Below are positions 32,101-43,325 of a stretch of 64,000 nucleotides of DNA, piece by piece; the first letter of the stretch is position 1, and every line of letters begins with the position of its first letter. The notes below the pieces were generated by a model. That model was not told the origin of the DNA, did no database searches, and was given only the letters and a program-made list of their open reading frames with translations. The stretch lies in NCBI RefSeq assembly GCF_905220415.1, contig NC_059568.1:16554001-16618000 (forward strand), given 5' to 3'. The position numbers and the translations under genes were made by a program. The DNA comes from Colias croceus. Its lineage: Eukaryota; Arthropoda; Insecta; Lepidoptera; Pieridae.

Positions 32101-35100
32101 CATGTATTCCCTTGAGAGTTTTTAATAAATAAACTCATCTGTTGTTCTCAGCCTCCATCTCAGCCATTAGTCTTTTAATTTTTTTTAATCGGCAAGTAAG
32201 TTTTCAATGAATTGTTTTTTATTTTGTTTTTAGGTGTGCGAGTAATATATGACAGGAACGGCAGTGTGGCCGGTAAAGTTATCACTACACTGCTGATCAC
32301 TGCTGTGATCCTCTCCTTCTTGTATTCTACTAAGTCTATGAAGATGAACATCAATTTAGGCGGATTTGTAAGTTTAATACTTTATTTTAGATGTAAATGT
32401 AATATTGTTTATTGAGAAAGAAATTGTTATGAATTAATGGAAGGTTATTTCAATAGTGATTACAATATTGTATGAATGGAATGGCTAAAGTTATAACTTG
32501 TAAAGTTTCAATAATTATGTACCAAGGAAAGAAGATTTATTTGACTCCTCAACACAGAATCAACAAAATAAAAGATACAAATTGAAACAAATGTCTGATT
32601 GAATTTTATTTGTATTTATAACTAGCTGGAACCCGCGGATTCATTCGCGTGTTGTTCCTAATGTTCTTATGTGCTTAAACATACTATAATATATCACTGT
32701 ACCAAAATTCATACAGATCAATTCATCTGTACTTGCATGAAAGAGTATAAACCAATAGGTTAGGTTACATTTATAACTAAAGTGGCACAATAATAGTGTA
32801 TAAGAACAGCAATTGCGAACGAATCAATTTCTAGAGCCAACTCAGCCGTGCGAAATTCACTCTGGTAGATTCCATGAGTGGCCAGGGGAAGGGGGTGAAA
32901 TTTGAAGACGTGGCCGGGCTACGGGAAGCCAAGATTGAGGTTATGGAGTTTGTGGACTATCTGAAGAGGCCCGAGCACTATAAGAGCTTGGGGGCTAAGG
33001 TTAGTGTTATTTCAATTATAATAAATTGGTCGCTTGTTTGGTTAAGAATTCTTTAGTTTGATAGTGATCGTTATTTGTTCCTGATTGAATCAAAACTAAT
33101 AGATAGAAAATGATACTCACCTTTTGTTATTTTCTGATATGTGCACTTAATGTTTTTTATTGCTTTTAATTAACATAATAAAATTCTGTGTGTCAATTGT
33201 TTCATAATATTCTCTATCAGAGGAACTATTGTCAAATATTACATTTACTTTAAAAAAAAATTGTTTGAGTACCTAATAATCTACCTTGTTGTAATTGTAG
33301 AATGGAATGTTTTCATTCTTAATATTATTTTTGCAGGTACCAAAAGGTGCATTACTCCTAGGTCCGCCTGGGTGTGGAAAGACATTATTGGCCAAGGCTG
33401 TCGCCACTGAGGCGAATGTGCCTTTCCTGTCTATGAATGGGTCTGAGTTCATAGAAATGATCGGAGGGCTTGGAGCCGCGAGGGTTAGGTAAGTGAGAAC
33501 ATTGGTGGAGGGATAATTTAAAGAATAAGGTGTTGTTGGAATTGTGAAAGAGGACAGGATGTTTTGTAGTATTTGCAATTGGCTTGATGTGTAGGTTTAA
33601 AAATAAGCAGTTTTTAGGACATAATGTACCTAATTAAAACTCTTTATTTCATAATACCACCATTCTTTCTAAAGTTTTGATCTTATAAGTATGAAAACGG
33701 ACACATGCTCCCGAATTTTTGCCTCAAAAATAATTCATGAACATATATCTTGAAATAAATGCATGTAACTTAGTACATAGCGAGCAACAAACATGCATTC
33801 GTACATTCCGAACACTGAGAAATTTATAGTTACATCCTTGTTGAAATAAATTTATTTGGATTTTCTCATAAATTCCACCAGGGACCTCTTCAAAGAGGCC
33901 AGCTCCCGTGCGCCCTGCATCATCTATATAGACGAGATGGATGCTGTTGGTCGGGCCCGTTCATCCGGGGCCAGTTCCTTTGGGGGCGCTGGGGGTGAGG
34001 GGGAGCAGACCCTCAACCAGCTCCTGGTGGAGATGGACGGGATGAAGAGCCGCGAGGGGGTGGTGGTGTTGGCTTCGACCAATCGAGCTGATGTGCTGGA
34101 TAAGGTGGGTTGCGGTTACAAAGTAAAGTTTTGTAGTTAGAATAATTGGATCCAGGATTTAGGATTGAGCATTTAGTGGTAGAGAAGAGAGAGAAGAGAA
34201 AGAAATTAAAACAGCGATAGTTAGTAAAATATTGTATTATTTCAGTCCCTGGTTTAATGGTGGTCTTGCGGGGATAAATAATTCAATTTCAGGTATATAG
34301 CTATCTCAAATGTGCGACTGATCTCATCATGACGAAGTGCCCGAAAAACTAATGAAAGAATATATTTCTTCCTTATTTTAGTAGAATGATTTTCTAAAAT
34401 ATGAGTGAAACAGGAAATTCATTTATAACATAATAATATGGGAATACGATTCGCTATGTTATCTAATATAATACTACTTTTTGCCCAGGCGTTGCTCAGG
34501 CCCGGTCGTTTCGATCGTCACATCCTGATCGACTTGCCCACGCTCATCGAGAGAGAGGAAATTTTCCAAAGGCATCTGAAGAATATTGTGCTAGAGGATC
34601 TACCCTCGTATTATGTAAAAAGGTGAGGTGTCAAATCAGGCTATTAGATTGAATATTAATAACTAAATAATATCGCTAATTAATTTTCATATTATGTTCA
34701 ATTATTTTAGAGAGAAAACTTCTTAACCTATTTTGTTGAACTAATGTGCGTTGATTCTTCTTGGTTTATTTTTGTTTAAATAATTCCAATAAAATGCACA
34801 TTGCACTTTACATATTTGGTTATTAAGGTTAGATTAATATTGTATCATGTGGCATAAGAAATTTAATCTCTTCAATATAAACTGGTGGTTACTAAATTGT
34901 GTAATTTATAATTCTGGAAAAAGGTCGGTCAAAGTCTGGAGAGGAAGGCGTCTCTAGCACTCCTAGTTGAAGTCGTAGAGTCTAAATTATTGTATTTATC
35001 TTGTTTTTAAATAAACGATTTTAAGCTATTGCATAGCTTCTATCGCGGGCCTTGAGCGCGGGGACCGAATCGAGAAATTCCGTAACGAAAAAACCTCACG

Positions 35101-38100
35101 CTCCCCACCATAGCATGCAATAGCTTTACCGCCGAGTGCCACACGTCTTTTTATTCAATTTTTTATTGAATTCTACAGGCTAGCATACCTAACGCCGGGC
35201 TTCAGCGGCGCGGATATAGCGAACGTGTGCAACGAGGCCGCCCTACATGCCGCGAGACACAAGCAGACCATTGTTAAGGCGGCGGATTTGGAGTACGCGG
35301 TGGAAAGGGTTGTTGGTATGTGAGGGGATATGGGAATTTGCCATGCTATGCCATTATAGAGTACGTAATGTAACAGGAAAAAATAAGACACAACACTTTA
35401 AAAACCTACAGAATATTATGCACACTTATACAGGGTGTAATAGATATTTCTCGTTTTATTAAAAAAAAATATTATGGCAATTTACGTAATAATACGTTAA
35501 TACACTAACACCTGCTGAATCTGTGTCTGTGTAGATTTTTGTGACGCTTGAATAAACCGAATCTACCCTCACTCATCATACCGAATTCCTATTCCACATT
35601 TTAACGGTTTCACGTTGATAAATTGGAATTTACCCAATTGACATTACTTTTAAGTAGTATGTCATAATTTGTAGAGAGATAGAATCTCTTGAGAATCTAG
35701 ATCGTGGTTGTACTGCGCAATAGACAATTTATAGATCTTCTGTAGCTACTTATACTGATCTACCTTATATTGTGTGTCGTGTGATACTTGACGCCCTAGC
35801 TTACTGCCCGCGGCTTCGCTTGCGTGGTAAAGAAAATTAATACTACTTGCCATACATGGCATCTATTTAAATATAATAAAAAAAAATTGTGATTCAAATG
35901 CCTATCAAAATGGATTTCCTTATGAGTATATGTTTTACTGCAGTAAAAGTAGCCAAACAAACTCACTTTCGCATTATAATATTAGCGAGGACTAGCAAGG
36001 ATAAATCCCTGAAACTACTGTATTTATTATGCAAATTCCCACAATTGTATCTAACCTTTGAGCTCCCATTGCAGTCGCTTGTCAAGTGACATCTTACAGG
36101 CGTCTATTGTTAATACAAAAATAGTCTTACAGTTGTATCATACGTATTGTCTCCTGCATTTAATCCATTAAAAATAATTTAAAACTTGAAGCGATTCCTG
36201 TATTTTTTCCATTTTATTTAATAAACTTTATCCAAATGTTAGGTGGAACGGAAAAACGTAGTCACGCGATGTCTCCCGGGGAAAAGAAGATAGTTGCGTA
36301 CCACGAGTCCGGGCACGCTCTGATTGGCTGGCTTCTAGAACATACGGACGCGTTGCTGAAAGTGACCATAGTGCCGAGGACCAATATGGCCCTGGGATTC
36401 GCGCAGTATACGACTAGCGATCAGAAGCTGTATACTACTGAAGAGGTTAGTGATTTTTTTTATTACTTTAAGAATTTTAAAATAAAACTTAACCTAAGAA
36501 TAAATTTAAATAATTGACTATCTTATCGCACATTGCTTAAGTACCTACTCCTACATTTCTCTTTTAACAATATTTTTTCTTAACCCATTGAGCCCCAAGC
36601 GGCCCGATTGGTCCCAGACACAATAGAAAATCTATTGTGTCTGGGACCAATCGGGCCGCTTGGTGGTTCCGGGGCCTGAGTTCTTTTTTGTGCACCACAA
36701 CTCCAATTGTTAATAATCGTCCTTTCCTTATAGGTTTTGCCCGGAAGAGTTTGATTTTTAGTAATAAGGCCACCTATTGTGCACTAGCCATATTTCTCTT
36801 GTTTCCTCTTTTTTAATATGTTAGATACAATAGAGTATTTTAAATAAGTAAAGAATGTTGTATGTTTATCAGCTATTCGACCGCATGTGCATGGCGCTGG
36901 GAGGCCGTGCTGCTGAAGCCATCACCTTCAACTCGATCACCAGCGGCGCCAAGAACGACCTGGAGAAGGTCACCAAGATTGCGTATGCGCAGGTATGAAA
37001 AAAATTATTTAGATAATATACGTGCGTCGTCTCAAAAAGCGACGAGACATTTTTGACTAGTCAACACTGCCGGCTACCAAGCCCGATAAAATAAAGGATG
37101 GACTCCAATGGGAGCAGCATCCTTCCTGCCATACGCGCCTTCAACATATCCGCTTATAGTCTAGCGACTGATCGCAGATATAATATTTAGTAAAAAAAAA
37201 AAAGATAATATATACCACAGTATCGTAGTAATTTATAGTCATGATATACTCTTTTTATGTGTTTTATAAATGATCTTCTGTTTAGTAATTATTGATGTAG
37301 TAAGAAACTTGTGATGGAATATATGAACATAACAGAAATTTATGGTTAAATTCATAAGCAGTGGCAAGTTCATAAATACGTTTCGAACTGGTTTTAAAAA
37401 AGATATGAACTTCGTAACGACAAAAATAAATGCGGAATTGAACGATCCGATCTCGAGATTTGCGATTGTTTACGATTATTTTTTTGCTTGTTTTTCATAT
37501 TTCAAAATACAAATTTTTTCATCAATTTTGTCACCTACCTTTAATTACTAAACATATTTTATCCAGGTGCGAGTATACGGCATGTCACCTACAGTGGGTC
37601 TACTATCTTTCCCCGATCTAAACACACGCGGCAAGAGTCCCTTCTCCAAATCCCTGAAGAACCTCATAGATGTGGAAGCGAGGAGAGTCATAGCCAGAGC
37701 ATACTATAGGACAGAGGAGATATTGAGGAAGAACGAGGATAAGCTGAAAATGGTGAGTTTTTATAGTTGAGAGAAGGTGGTAGTTGGGAAACTCAAAACT
37801 CGAAAGTGTGTAGAAACAATTTCGGACCATACTTTTACAATATGCCAATAATGATAAAACAACTTGATAATTCCTTGTTAATATAAATTTATAAAGAATA
37901 GAAAAAATTCGATCACGAGGCGGGACTTGAACCCGCATCCATCGCATTTTTTCTATTCTTTATAAGTTTATATTTATAAAGCATTTGAATGCCATAAAAA
38001 CCAAAAAATATAAATTCAATTCCTTGTTAGTTAAATTTTTCGAGAAATTGATTGCTCAATAAACTCAAGATCATAGCTTCAAATATAATTTTTAAAGCTA

Positions 38101-38574
38101 TTTGGATACCAAGCATAATTTGTATTGTACTGTACGTTTTCTGTATCATATTATACTTAGTTTAAAACGCTGCCTTTCTATTGCATTAATCTTTTGACTT
38201 TTATTATAGACTACGAGTCATATTATTTATCATCACTCTAAATACATAATGTCTAATAAATTAATTTAAATATTCTACGACAGCATTACTATACAGTTGT
38301 AGGATATTGGAATAAAATTAAAACAACCATTAAAACATTATTTTCATTTTTATTAACTCGTTCCCAGCTCGCGGAAGAACTACTAAAGAAAGAAACGCTC
38401 AACTACAAGGAAGTGGAGGCAATATTGGGGCCTCCTCCTTTCCCTAAGAAGAAATTCATTGAGCCTGTGGAATTTGAGACGGATTTGAAGAATATGGAAA
38501 AAGCGGCCTCTGGTGAGGAACGTACGGAAATAGGCGCTCCGTCGGCCAAGCCCGAGTCGCCCGCCGGCGTGTAG
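29142..38574 (+). CDS. SPG7: Paraplegin, mitochondrial m-AAA protease subunit, complete, 15 exons
   Basis: ATP-dependent zinc protease of the mitochondrial inner membrane, working with AFG3L2 in protein quality control and processing. Exons: 29142-29321, 29865-30020, 30884-31018, 31345-31482, 31915-32008, 32234-32367, 32835-32999, 33337-33488, 33882-34104, 34489-34622, 35179-35315, 36243-36445, 36873-36992, 37567-37752, 38368-38574 (2364 nt, 787 aa; the human protein has 795). Basic targeting start MLSIKRLPTLSASK; TM1 about 131-149, TM2 about 250-266; Walker A GPPGCGKT 343-350; Walker B IIYIDEMD 398-405; SRH ending RPGRFDRH; protease HESGH 570-574 with Asp646 as third zinc ligand. GGLGAARVR after the pore segment and the C-terminal ILGPPPFPKKKF fit paraplegin rather than AFG3L2. 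All splice sites are GT-AG and the frame is continuous. Confidence 0.97.
30053..30192. mobile_element. Short repeat, copy A (AAGCTATTGCATAGCTT family), SPG7 intron 2
   Basis: It starts ttaagctattgcatagcttc, passes through taacgaaaaaacatcacgct, and ends gagtgccacacatctttttt. The same order is found at 35021-35151. The start has a small palindrome (aagctat-tgc-atagctt). This copy has an extra tandem gtgtgcag run (30131-30160). It begins 33 bp after the exon 2 donor. Confidence 0.6.
30683..30715. repeat. 33 bp perfect palindrome, SPG7 intron 2
   Basis: CGTTTAATTGCAATTA and its exact reverse complement flank a single central base: 16 bp arms without mismatch. No coding role is expected. It could form a cruciform or be the core of a lost MITE. 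Confidence 0.7.
31803..31884. mobile_element. Hairpin MITE, shortened copy, SPG7 intron 4
   Basis: It reads taacccattgagccccaag, then cgatcggtcccagacacaat, a 13 bp arm around agattttct, and ends with tggttccggggcctgag. Compared with 36581-36682 the distal part of the second arm (about 20 bp) is missing, so only a short hairpin remains. Confidence 0.65.
32622..32760 (-). mobile_element. Degenerate Helitron-like copy, SPG7 intron 6
   Basis: It begins ctagctggaacccgcggatt and ends near acttgcatgaaagagtataa, an eroded relative of the element at 12532-12735, again oriented with the CTAG end on the left. Confidence 0.4.
35021..35151. mobile_element. Short repeat, copy B (AAGCTATTGCATAGCTT family), SPG7 intron 10
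   Basis: It shares ttaagctattgcatagcttc, taacgaaaaaacctcacgct and gagtgccacacgtcttttt with the copy at 30053-30192, plus gcgggccttgagcgcgggga, which that copy lacks. It ends within about 28 bp of the exon 11 acceptor (35179). Confidence 0.6.
35795..35832 (-). repeat. Helitron-like end fragment, SPG7 intron 11
   Basis: The segment ccctagcttactgcccgcgg followed by cttcgcttgcgtgg is the reverse of the GC-hairpin-plus-CTAG end seen in other copies. The rest of the element is not recognisable. Confidence 0.4.
36581..36682. mobile_element. Hairpin MITE with perfect 33 bp stem, SPG7 intron 12
   Basis: 36595-36627 pairs without mismatch with 36631-36663 around a 3 nt loop (aaa). The stem starts ccaagcggcccgattggtcc. 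Flanking ends are taacccattgagcc and ttccggggcctgag, shared with the shortened copy at 31803-31884. In the SPG7 pre-mRNA this would fold into a long duplex. Confidence 0.8.
37877..37975. repeat. Inverted repeat around a tRNA T-arm, SPG7 intron 14
   Basis: Arms 37880-37907 and 37947-37974 (28 bp, one mismatch) enclose, on the minus strand, GCGGG-TTCAAGT-CCCGC (37920-37936), an exact tRNA T-arm with 5 bp stem and 7 nt loop and a perfect box B. No D-arm or anticodon arm fits, so this is a tRNA or SINE fragment rather than a tRNA gene. Confidence 0.65.
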
Positions 38575-38624
38575 ATACGAATCAATGTATTATATTGTGT
38601 AGATGTTTATAAGATTAGTTGGAA

Positions 38625-38630
38625 ATTAAA
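38625..38630 (+). terminator. Possible poly(A) signal of SPG7
   Basis: ATTAAA, the common variant signal, lies 50 bp after the stop codon and is followed by a G/T-rich stretch (tttggggttgttttattctt) of the kind found at cleavage sites. Confidence 0.5.
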
Positions 38631-39250
38631 TTTTGCTTCGTTTGGGGTTGTTTTATTCTTTTTTATCTAAGTAGGTAGTGAGTAGAAATTGTAGTTTAAG
38701 TTTCTTGTCGAAGCAGTAGTCTTCAGTATATACAAATTTCCTTGTTATAAATCACCTATTCCTATATAACTTGATTTTAACTTCTATTCCGTGGACCTAA
38801 AAAAAGACGGACGCCGTTTTGCTAACAAACAAAGTGAAGCTACCGTAGTGAACTAGCCATCGTGTAAAGACAATGAACACACACACACACTCTCACCATA
38901 GTAAGCTAATAATACTAAAGTGTGGGGTAATTTTACTGCATCTGGCAATTAATCTGGCACACACACTGGATGTGTCGCCGCCTAGGCTTCACTCAAGCGA
39001 TATTCCGTCCATCTTTTTTTTTAGGTCCATGTTCTATTCTTTGAAAATGTATGTTTTGGTTATAGAGATAATAATATTCACAGATCAAAATTAGTTGTCC
39101 ATATACAGTTCGACAAAGTAATAGGTAACTTGAACATTGTTCACAAAAGGTGAATAGTATAATATTTACTCAGAATAATTGAGGGCCAGTTTCATAGTTT
39201 GATGATATCTCTGTATTGCGTTATCAACATAAATTTATGCCATTTCCTGA
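38631..39250. other. Intergenic, nothing recognised
   Basis: AT-rich sequence after SPG7. It contains a short (AC)n run near 38870 but no exon or repeat border. Confidence 0.5.
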
Positions 39251-39252
39251 TA

Positions 39253-40514
39253 GGGTAGACTGGGTACGGTTGAAACAATTTCACTTAAAACGACCATAAC
39301 TTTGCTTTTTATAACCCGAGCGATGTGAAATATATGTTAAATAAAAGAGCATGTATCTGTCTACTAATAGGCACTGTGGTTTTAGTTCCAGGTGTATTAT
39401 TTTAAATAGTAGATCAAATTAAAAAAATAAATCCGATTTGTTTCAACCGTCCCCATACCAGGGACGGTTGAAACAGTGATTGGGGTCAGTTGAAAAACAT
39501 GCGAATAATACAAAATATAGTATTAAAATATGTTTTATTGATTGTTTATTTTAAATCTAACAATAATTAAGAAACTCGTTTACAATAAGGTCTGCTCTCT
39601 AAATATGGTGAAGTACAAACAAGACAGAAGTACCTACTCCTCATCTTCTGATGATATCTTCTCTTGTACATTTTCTTTTTGCTTTTATGGTGTTTCTTTT
39701 ACATTTTCCTCCATCAAACTTCGTCCTTTTTCCTCTATCCAATTGCTTCTTCACTTGCTCAGCTCTTGTTCGTTTCAATATTAATTCTGGCTCTTTTTTA
39801 TCTCTTCTTTATCTGGTGTGTCACTGTAAATAGTAGACTTCCTGATTTTTCGCCCTCTATTATTATACCTTCTATTGTTATATCCTCTATTGTATCCCAT
39901 TTTTTTGTTTTCTTGCTCGCCAGAGTCATCTCGCATTCGAATTTACCTTAGAAACGAATAATCGTGCTTCTCTGCCGCTTTTCGCAATGATTCTCCGGTT
40001 TTCACCTCCTCATATGCGTCTTTGTACTTCGTCAAGTCTATTTGTCTTCCCAAAATCTCTCTTACACGTACTATCGGCTTCAAAAAAATCAAAAACAATT
40101 ACAACAATGTTTCAACCGTACCCAAAAAAAATGTTTCAACCGTCCCCAACTCCTACTTTAGGTAAAATACAGTTATAGTAATTGTAACAACAATGATACA
40201 CAAAAACTAGTCACAATTTCATATTCCACAAGATTCACTTCAAACAAAAACGCACACTTAATACTGTCACTTAAATAGAAACGCTAATAATTGGAAAAAT
40301 CTCCAAGCCAAAATACTTACTTTTGGTCATAAAAACACAATAGGGTCTTATAAAATCAGCTGAAGCGCGCGGAGATCGACGCAACATTGTTGTTCGTGTT
40401 TAGAACAGTTGTGCGCTTCATTTTCCCCTTGGACCCCTAACCCCCCCACCAACGGTTTACGAGATATTCGTGTTGTTTCAACCGTCCTTTGTTTCAATCG
40501 TACCCAGTCTACCC
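39253..40514 (-). mobile_element. Internally deleted pogo-like DNA transposon
   Basis: Ends gggtagactgggtacggttg (left) and gggtagactgggtacgattg (right, reversed) sit between TA dinucleotides (39251-39252, 40515-40516). Eight or so copies of a GGTTGAAACA word, often as gtttcaaccgt(a/c)ccc, lie near both ends. The minus strand still codes for a psq-type helix-turn-helix (39943-40074) and for a transposase C-terminal part about 39770-39930 (frame with RGRKIRKSTIYSDTPDKEE). The DDE catalytic middle is absent. At 1262 bp it is a non-autonomous deletion product. Confidence 0.8.
39943..40074 (-). pseudogene. Pogo-like transposase N-terminal HTH relic
   Basis: The frame reads IVRVREILGRQIDLTKYKDA, then YEEVKTGESLRKAAEKHDYS and FLR, stopping at TAA (39943-39945). 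The spacing K-x-A...V..G.S.RKAAEK is that of the psq/HTH DNA-binding domain of pogo and jerky-like transposases. The expected start Met seems changed to Ile (ATA). The stop could instead be a splice donor (AG|GTAAAT). No catalytic domain follows. Confidence 0.6.
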
Positions 40515-41550
40515 TACATTATATTTTGTTATTTTCACTTCACAATAATCGAAACATATCAGAAAGCTGTGAAACCGGCACTAAATTAATATATTTTATC
40601 AGGGATATAGGGTTAAAATAAAAGACTCCTGTATTGGGGAACATTATTTATTCAAGAGGGCACACGGAAACACCGATAGTGACATTATAGAAACACGAAC
40701 AACATTGAATATCAAAGACTAAACTCGTGTGAGGCCGCCGCCAGCCCATCTGTCTTTTACTTTGTTTTAGATAAAGCCTGATCACTGTTTCAATTTTAAA
40801 TCATATAAATAAAACAAATACGTGGTACGGATGGTTTTATCCATTTCTATAACGATAATATTTGAACGTCTTTTTAGAATAATCGCATAAGTGACTTGAA
40901 AAACAATGATCTGCTAATACATGTCTTACCTTATTAGGTAAGAAATCTTTAGCTAATGATATTTTTTATTCCAAATAGTCAATATGTGTGCAAGGAATAA
41001 CATTTCACTAAGTATAGAAACCGAAAAAAAAGTCACAAAGTAGAACAATTCAAAGTTATTAAAACCAAAGTTACAGTATTTTTAAACACAATTTGTTGCT
41101 TGTTGTTCCAATTTATTGTTGATAAAAAAGGCAATGTAACAGCTACAGGCTAAACAATAGATGTCATTCGTCCGCTTTAATTCCCTATAATTCGATAAAT
41201 TCCCTCTTCATATCATTCATTTCTGGCTGCGGCCTGAATAAATATGTATGACCCACTCTAGTGGGTCTATAGAGATATAAGTATAGGAATATCATCTACC
41301 AATCCCGTTTATTATTAAGTTTAGACCAAAAATCGAGTTTTGTTTTCTTCTAAGAAATCTCATAAAACGTAGAATGTTATATCAATGATGAAAAAAGGAA
41401 TATTGAAAAATATTGAATAATATTGAAAAAGGAATATAGGATGTGCTTCTATTCTAAGAATATTTTCCAGTATGAAACGCTGTAGGCCGTTGTTCCGTCT
41501 CACAATCCATAGATATTTCATAGCAAACATTTTCGATATGGGTCCTCTTC

Positions 41551-41705
41551 GCAATGGGCAGCGTTGGTCAAGAGAGGCAATTACGATAGTGTAGAGGGCC
41601 TAAGTGTCTATGATCGGCTGTCATTATAGATGTTTATTAATAATCGCCGTTTTGGCGACAAACATCGACGATCAGTTGTTGGACTGCCGCTGCCCATTGT
41701 AGAGG
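41551..41705. repeat. Inverted repeat pair, possible MITE
   Basis: Near 41551 the sequence reads gcaatgggcagcg and near 41690 cgctgcccattg. Both halves also carry a direct word gtagagggcc (41592 and 41700). The arms are short and the borders unclear. Confidence 0.35.
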
Positions 41706-42352
41706 GCCCCTTAGATCTTTTTTAATAGAGTGGGCAAAGGGGCTTGTGGAGCGCCTGATCGTAAGCGTGTGCAGATGCGTTGCCGACTTTTTGAGATGGT
41801 ATTACATCATAGTTCACACACTATATGCCAACGTTCAAAATGCTTTTAAAACGGAATTGGTAGACGCATTCAACAGTAATACATGATGAACTAATCAACC
41901 TCAGGAGGGGGCAATATGTATATAACCACAAAACCTACTCTAGTATGAAAATGTATTAGAAGCTAATATAGTAGTATAGATATATACAAAGATAGAATGC
42001 GTATTAAAACCATGAAATCCCGACTGATGTGCAGTCGATCCTGAGTGTTGACTAGTTTTCGCCCGCGGCACCGCTACAATATAATTATTAAAAAAATTAC
42101 AGTCTTCAAGATGTAAACATTCCAAGTCATAAAGGTTTAATAAAATGTAAATTCGATGGTAGGTATAAAATACGTAAACTACAATATATGTGTCGGATTG
42201 ACAACGTATCCACAGTATGCCAAAACGTTTTATTAAACTTTGCTATGCATTTATAGTCTAATAAATAATTTTATAAAAAAAAATCGGTTTTGCCTTCAAC
42301 GATAGACACGGTAACACAAGTTTAAAATATGAGTACAAACTCGGTTTCTTCG

Positions 42353-42385
42353 ACAAAGTTACTGGTGTAAAACCAGTAACTTTGT
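42353..42385. repeat. Perfect 14 bp stem hairpin
   Basis: ACAAAGTTACTGGT and ACCAGTAACTTTGT enclose a 5 nt loop (gtaaa). No gene is near on either side, and a T-run typical of bacterial terminators is not relevant here. Function unknown. Confidence 0.6.
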
Positions 42386-43069
42386 GTTGTTTTTAAACAT
42401 GATAAAGAAACAATAATTACCGAAACTATTTACTATTTAGTAATGTTGTTTATTAATGTAATTTTGCAATTATGCAAGAGTTCAAAATAATATAGGCAAC
42501 ACTGTGGATTTTTGTCAATCGTGTAGTGTGTGATGGATAAAATAAAAATAAAAATATATACAAAAAGGAAAAAAATAAACAAAATAATATTTAAAAAATA
42601 TTTATTTTAAGTACTAAATGAACATTGTAACAAAATTTCATTGTAAAATTATAATGTGACATAATCCAAAAAATGAAAACAAAATAAAAATGGATAAACA
42701 AAATTCGATAAATTAAAACTCAACTGATGTATAAAACCGAAAAACAACAATATTAATAAACCACAATATGTGCTACCAGCGCTTTTCATTAATTGTACTT
42801 AACATTAAATTATTGTACTTAAAAATAAACACCAAAACAAATTATTATGACAATTTCGACCAAAAGAATAAAAACAAAAACTATGAAAAGAAGAATAAAA
42901 ATTAACAAGGTATATCATCTGATAATCACGTCAAAATATATTAAAGTATCACCTCTGTTTGAAATCAGAAGAATTTCAATTCATTCCCTACAAATAATTC
43001 AGTGCGAAAGCAAGCCTACCTACCACATTCAGTTGAGACAAGTTGAATACAAAGCGATTGTTTATCCCC

Positions 43070-43083
43070 GTTGCCGTAGCAAC
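43070..43083. promoter_or_regulatory. X-box-like palindrome (RFX motif)
   Basis: GTTGCCGTAGCAAC differs from the ideal X-box (GTTGCC-AT-GGCAAC) at very few positions. RFX factors bind such sites in ciliated sensory neurons. No promoter is recognised next to it, so it may be chance. Confidence 0.3.
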
Positions 43084-43325
43084 GAGTTCCTTGCGACTAG
43101 GTGGCACTGTGCAAAATTGCAGGAAAGTTGTGTTTTTACCCTTTTGGTCGAAATATGGTTAGAATTGCCTCTCAATGCTTTGTGCGATACATTTAACATC
43201 AAAGGTGCTTAAGAGCATCACTGATATGCACTTTTTAATAAATTAAAACAAAATTACATTATATTCCAAGATTACGAGGAACGTAAATCCACATATACTT
43301 AGCTTAATCCATCTACAGGGTTATT

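Larger units (their letters stand above)
40517..43325. other. Intergenic, only small palindromes recognised
   Basis: No convincing exon. It holds an inverted repeat pair at 41551-41705, a short Helitron-end fragment at 42051-42080, a perfect hairpin at 42353-42385 and an X-box-like palindrome at 43070-43083. A 121-codon ORF at 42847-43212 has no recognisable domain. Confidence 0.45.

Noticed and set aside
37920..37936. A tRNA gene
   Set aside because: Only the T-arm fits. The D-arm, anticodon arm and acceptor stem cannot be formed from the flanks.
29142..38574. AFG3L2 or YME1-like instead of paraplegin
   Set aside because: The segment GGLGAARVR, the ILGPPPFPKKKF end and overall length fit paraplegin. 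AFG3L2 has a different word (VGVGPARVR) and YME1 has a single membrane segment.
39542..39951. Overlapping plus-strand ORFs of 60-95 codons rich in Phe, Leu and Ser
   Set aside because: They are the reverse of a Lys/Glu-rich transposase tail; the minus strand carries the recognisable words.
42847..43212. 121-codon ORF on the plus strand
   Set aside because: No recognisable domain, no splice context and ordinary AT-rich composition in its first half. It may be chance; kept only as a note.
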